A stretch of DNA of 64,000 nt, from NCBI RefSeq assembly GCF_910596095.1, contig NC_056546.1, positions 18,070,425-18,134,424 of the forward strand, written 5' to 3'. The stretch is from Thunnus maccoyii. Lineage: Eukaryota; Chordata; Actinopteri; Scombriformes; Scombridae. The notes under the pieces were generated by a model. That model saw only the letters and a program-made list of their open reading frames with translations, was not told the origin of the DNA and searched no databases. Positions 61,018 to 64,000 of the stretch are shown piece after piece. Numbering within the stretch: the stretch's first letter is position 1; each line of letters starts with the position of its first letter. Made by a program: the position numbers and the translations under genes.

Positions 61018-61730
61018 AAGGATAGGTTCACAGTTTTTCAAGTCTGTTTTAAAACAGCACTCAGGTACCCAAATGAACATCGAAACAGGTTTCGTAATGC
61101 GCTTACAATGTAAGTGATGGGATCTAAAATCCACAGCCCTCCTTCTTCACAAAATGTATAAATAGCATTTAAAAGTTTATTTCATGCTTATATGGGGCTT
61201 AAGCCATCCAAATTAGTCAAATCAAGTCACAACATCAAAGAACCTATTAAGCCCCTGTATAGTTCCTTAAAGGTTCTTTAGAGGTTCTTCAGCTTAGTTT
61301 ATCTTAGTTGGGGAAAGAATAAAGAAATACATTAAAATACAGAGTATTTCCTGAGGATAACACATTAAAGCAGTGGTTGTCAACCTTTTAAGTGCCAGAT
61401 TCCCTCTTTTTGTTTTGATCCTTCCACTGCAGCTGAACAGGAAGACACTGTCCGTTGGGACACATAGAGGGAATTTTTCACTAAAAAGACTATAACTGTG
61501 GAAGATATCTACTTAATTTTTGTGTTTTAACTTTTAAACACATTTTTGCTCAAAATGAGGGATTGTGGATTTTGTCTCCCATCATTGTAAGCACATTTGG
61601 AGAGGATCTTTTAATGGCCAGTATGAACAGGAGGAATGATTATAATGAGAAAAACCTATTTCAATGTTCATATGGAGCGCCTGACTATCGTTTTGAGGCA
61701 GATTTGAAAAATTGTAAACAATATCCTTTA
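61018..61730. mobile_element. Long-inverted-repeat MITE, copy B
   Basis: The left arm begins aaaggataggttcacagttt and the right arm ends aaattgtaaacaatatccttt, the imperfect complement. Matching arms extend at least 75 bp and share sequence with copy A (cacatttggagaggatctttt, tgaacaggaggaatgatta). A pair of complementary attccctcttt/agaggga blocks lies inside. It has no transposase frame. Confidence 0.75.
61239..61391 (+). mobile_element. Nested repeat inside MITE copy B
   Basis: This segment (agaacctattaagcccctgt to gttgtcaaccttttaa) is the inverted near-identical partner of 56828-56977. It interrupts the MITE left arm, so it inserted after the MITE. Confidence 0.7.
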
Positions 61731-63860
61731 AGGGTTAAAATCTGGATGCATGATCTATTTCTATTTCCCTGTCTTACACTTCTGTGGTATATATAGGAAT
61801 GAGGAAGGCCGTAGAAAAAGTTCTAAAAATCCAGATGAAGCCACATGTATGCTATGAATAACTGGCATATTTTCTGCAATGACATGATGACCTCAAAGCA
61901 ATAAAAACATCTACAGCTGCAGTTATTTTATGACTAACTGGACAGACCACTTACTACAAATGTGATGGCAGACAAGACCTTAATTTGAATGTGAGAATCT
62001 AGATGTTTTTTCTCTGTTGTATGTCTCTAGTTTATATTTGCTGGTTCCCAAACATGTGGATGTGTTGATGTTGGAGGCCTTTGATGGTTTTTGAATGATC
62101 TCCCTGCCTGTGGACTCTACATGTTCATGCTGATTGCCCTCTGAACTGATGTGAAACACCTTTCGTGTACGCTGTTGTATATAAGTCAGTCAGATGAATC
62201 CTGGCTTTTATCCTCAAAGCAGCAAGACGTACGGAAACCCTCATCTAAAGAATTTATAATAAAAAAGGTTGCATCAGAATTAGGAGTGTGCAACTTTCCA
62301 CTCCTGTCTTTGATGTCTACCTGCAAGCCAGCACCTTGTTACAATAAGTGTGTTTTTTCCTTCAGTTCTCCTGCAGATAAGACTTCAATATCATGTTACT
62401 TTTTTGTTACATATTCATGAATCATTTTCTACCAGTTCCCTAGCTGGTAGTTTCACTATATCTCAACAGCAAACCACAAACATTGGCATATTTAAAAAAC
62501 AAAATTTCAGCATCAGTTAATAAGCATTTAGAAGTGGTTTCACTTTTATATCCGAGGAGTCCCAGGCTGTGACAAAATGAGTAAGGAAGGAAAGTACAGC
62601 AGCAGTGCTGTTCCACCTGTTGAATGCAGGCTTCTAAGCTCCCAACAGACATAATTTTTCTCCAGTATTTAAAAGTATAATACAGTACTTGTGGGTGGCC
62701 CACTCTTATGGTTTATAAAATAATACAATGGCCATTTCAAAGAAAAACAACAACAGACATACAATCAGATTCAAAAGCTTTTGGCAGAACTGGATGTTCT
62801 GGCAGCAGTTTCTCTGAAAGCTTATTTATGACAAAAAAAGAATTTTAATTACATCCAGCAGGTTGCTGCTACTTTGTGTGTGCCAGCGTGGACCACTACA
62901 AAGGAAATCATGTAGAAATATCCTTTCCTCAGATGAACTTCTACTCCTACTTGAGTTGAGAATAACTTGGCACATGGTTGAGACTGAAGTCATCTTCAAG
63001 TGCAGTCAATTTATTCTTGAAGGCCAGCATGTGATTATTTTGAATGATTCACAAAGTAAAAACACAAACAAAAAAAAAGGTTTGAAACTTCTTTGAGACA
63101 CAATATGTCACTCAAATATTTTGAGGTGAACTTCTGAGAATTCTTGATAATGTAAACATCTCGTTAATCATTTTGATTTGAAGCTTCCTTTTATCTTCCT
63201 CCCATATTTAACCTGCCACACACTATAACTAGAACCAGGCCAGCTGGCTGAAGTTGTGTCTGTGCTGAAATTGTGAGATGAAAGGTGAAGCAGAATCTAA
63301 TATGCTAATTCTCTGACTGTGTCTACATCAATGAGCGGGGGATGTGCGATCCATTTTTAATAGAGTCTTAAGTATCTGCTACAATAACCCTCTCTGAGTA
63401 GTGAAAGAAATTTCAGTGCTCTTACCCTCCAGTTTGCAATTTGCAGACCCAACAACACTGTGGCGAGAAGAAGCATGATTAGTAGTCAGCAGAAGTGCTT
63501 TTGATGGGTGTGTGCTTTGATTGCTGCCGTGGGAATAAACAGAAAATGTTTTCACACATCCAGACCATGAAATGCCATTGAACCCACATTGCGATGGAAA
63601 CTGTGTTGCTACCTTAACAAATTGAAGCCCTTGTCTTGCTCACATTTATGGACAACATAGGGAGGCTTAACACGTTTCACTGGAGAAAAGCTATATTTTT
63701 CCAATTTAACGTAAAGATTGTTGGAAACATATTGCTGTTCCCCTCAAATGTGAACTTTGTCAGCTCTAATTCCTTCAAGATAATAATCACTGAGAAATGT
63801 GGCTGTCGTTTTTATAGACATGGAAGCTTTTACCTACCACAATTCACACCTCTTCATACA
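61731..63860. other. Intergenic or intronic, no gene seen
   Basis: No conserved protein segment or RNA gene is recognised on either strand. Confidence 0.45.
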
Positions 63861-63868
63861 TTTTCAGC

Positions 63869-64000
63869 ATGGATGGCCTCGGTGAGAATCAACCCATTAA
63901 CACTGATAGTGTGAACGCTTTGCTGTACCCACTGAGCAATAATGGCTCAGGGAGAGCTGGATGTACTGTACCAGGTCACCTCTGCAGCACAGCACAGAGG
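63869..64000 (+). CDS. Possible partial coding exon at the window end
   Basis: A good acceptor (cctcttcatacattttcag, ending 63867) is followed one base later by ATG and 44 codons open to the window edge, starting MDGLGENQPINTDSVNALLY. I do not recognise the peptide. An open run this short is expected by chance about once in eight tries, so support is mostly the acceptor-ATG spacing. It could be the first coding exon of the gene whose promoter lies at 59.1 kb. Confidence 0.2.
   Translation, partial: MDGLGENQPINTDSVNALLYPLSNNGSGRAGCTVPGHLCSTAQR

Noticed and set aside
62151-62703. Open frames of 80-90 codons near 62.2-62.7 kb
   Set aside because: No conserved motif, no splice context and composition like the surrounding noncoding DNA.

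Overview
The window reads as a teleost, probably percomorph, nuclear chromosome. Genes are split by GT-AG introns, intergenic DNA is AT-rich, and the repeats belong to families widespread in ray-finned fish. Species cannot be fixed from sequence alone. All identifications rest on reading translations and matching them to remembered family features; no database search was run.

Layout. 1-4.8 kb: repeats, including a tandemly duplicated ~700 bp segment and a decayed L2-like LINE. 6.9-8.9 kb, minus strand: klhl31 (BTB-BACK-kelch), with untranslated exon candidates to ~10 kb. 11.1-16.6 kb, plus strand: an 11-exon elongin-A paralogue, divergent from klhl31. 20.4-46.8 kb, plus strand: lrrc1 (LANO) in 14 coding exons, 525 residues, ending in the class I PDZ ligand TTSV. 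49.3-52.5 kb, same strand: exons for one Scribble-PDZ1-type PDZ domain plus flanking low-complexity sequence. 53.9-57.1 kb: a nested repeat block holding a ~160 bp minisatellite and a ~1 kb ORF1-only L1 derivative. 57-64 kb: mostly intergenic, with a TATA-driven first-exon candidate at 59.1 kb, a long-inverted-repeat MITE at 61.0-61.7 kb, and a possible partial exon running off the end.

The klhl31-lrrc1 order matches human 6p12.1 as I remember it; the elongin-A gene between them does not. The main point of interest is the 3' end of lrrc1. Mammalian LRRC1 is defined as a Scribble relative that lacks PDZ domains. Here a Scribble-like PDZ module sits about 2.5 kb downstream in the same orientation. 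Reading phases would allow splicing from inside the last lrrc1 exon into these PDZ exons, giving an LRR+PDZ (LAP) protein of roughly 890 residues. Whether it is a long lrrc1 isoform, a separate gene or a relic needs transcript evidence.
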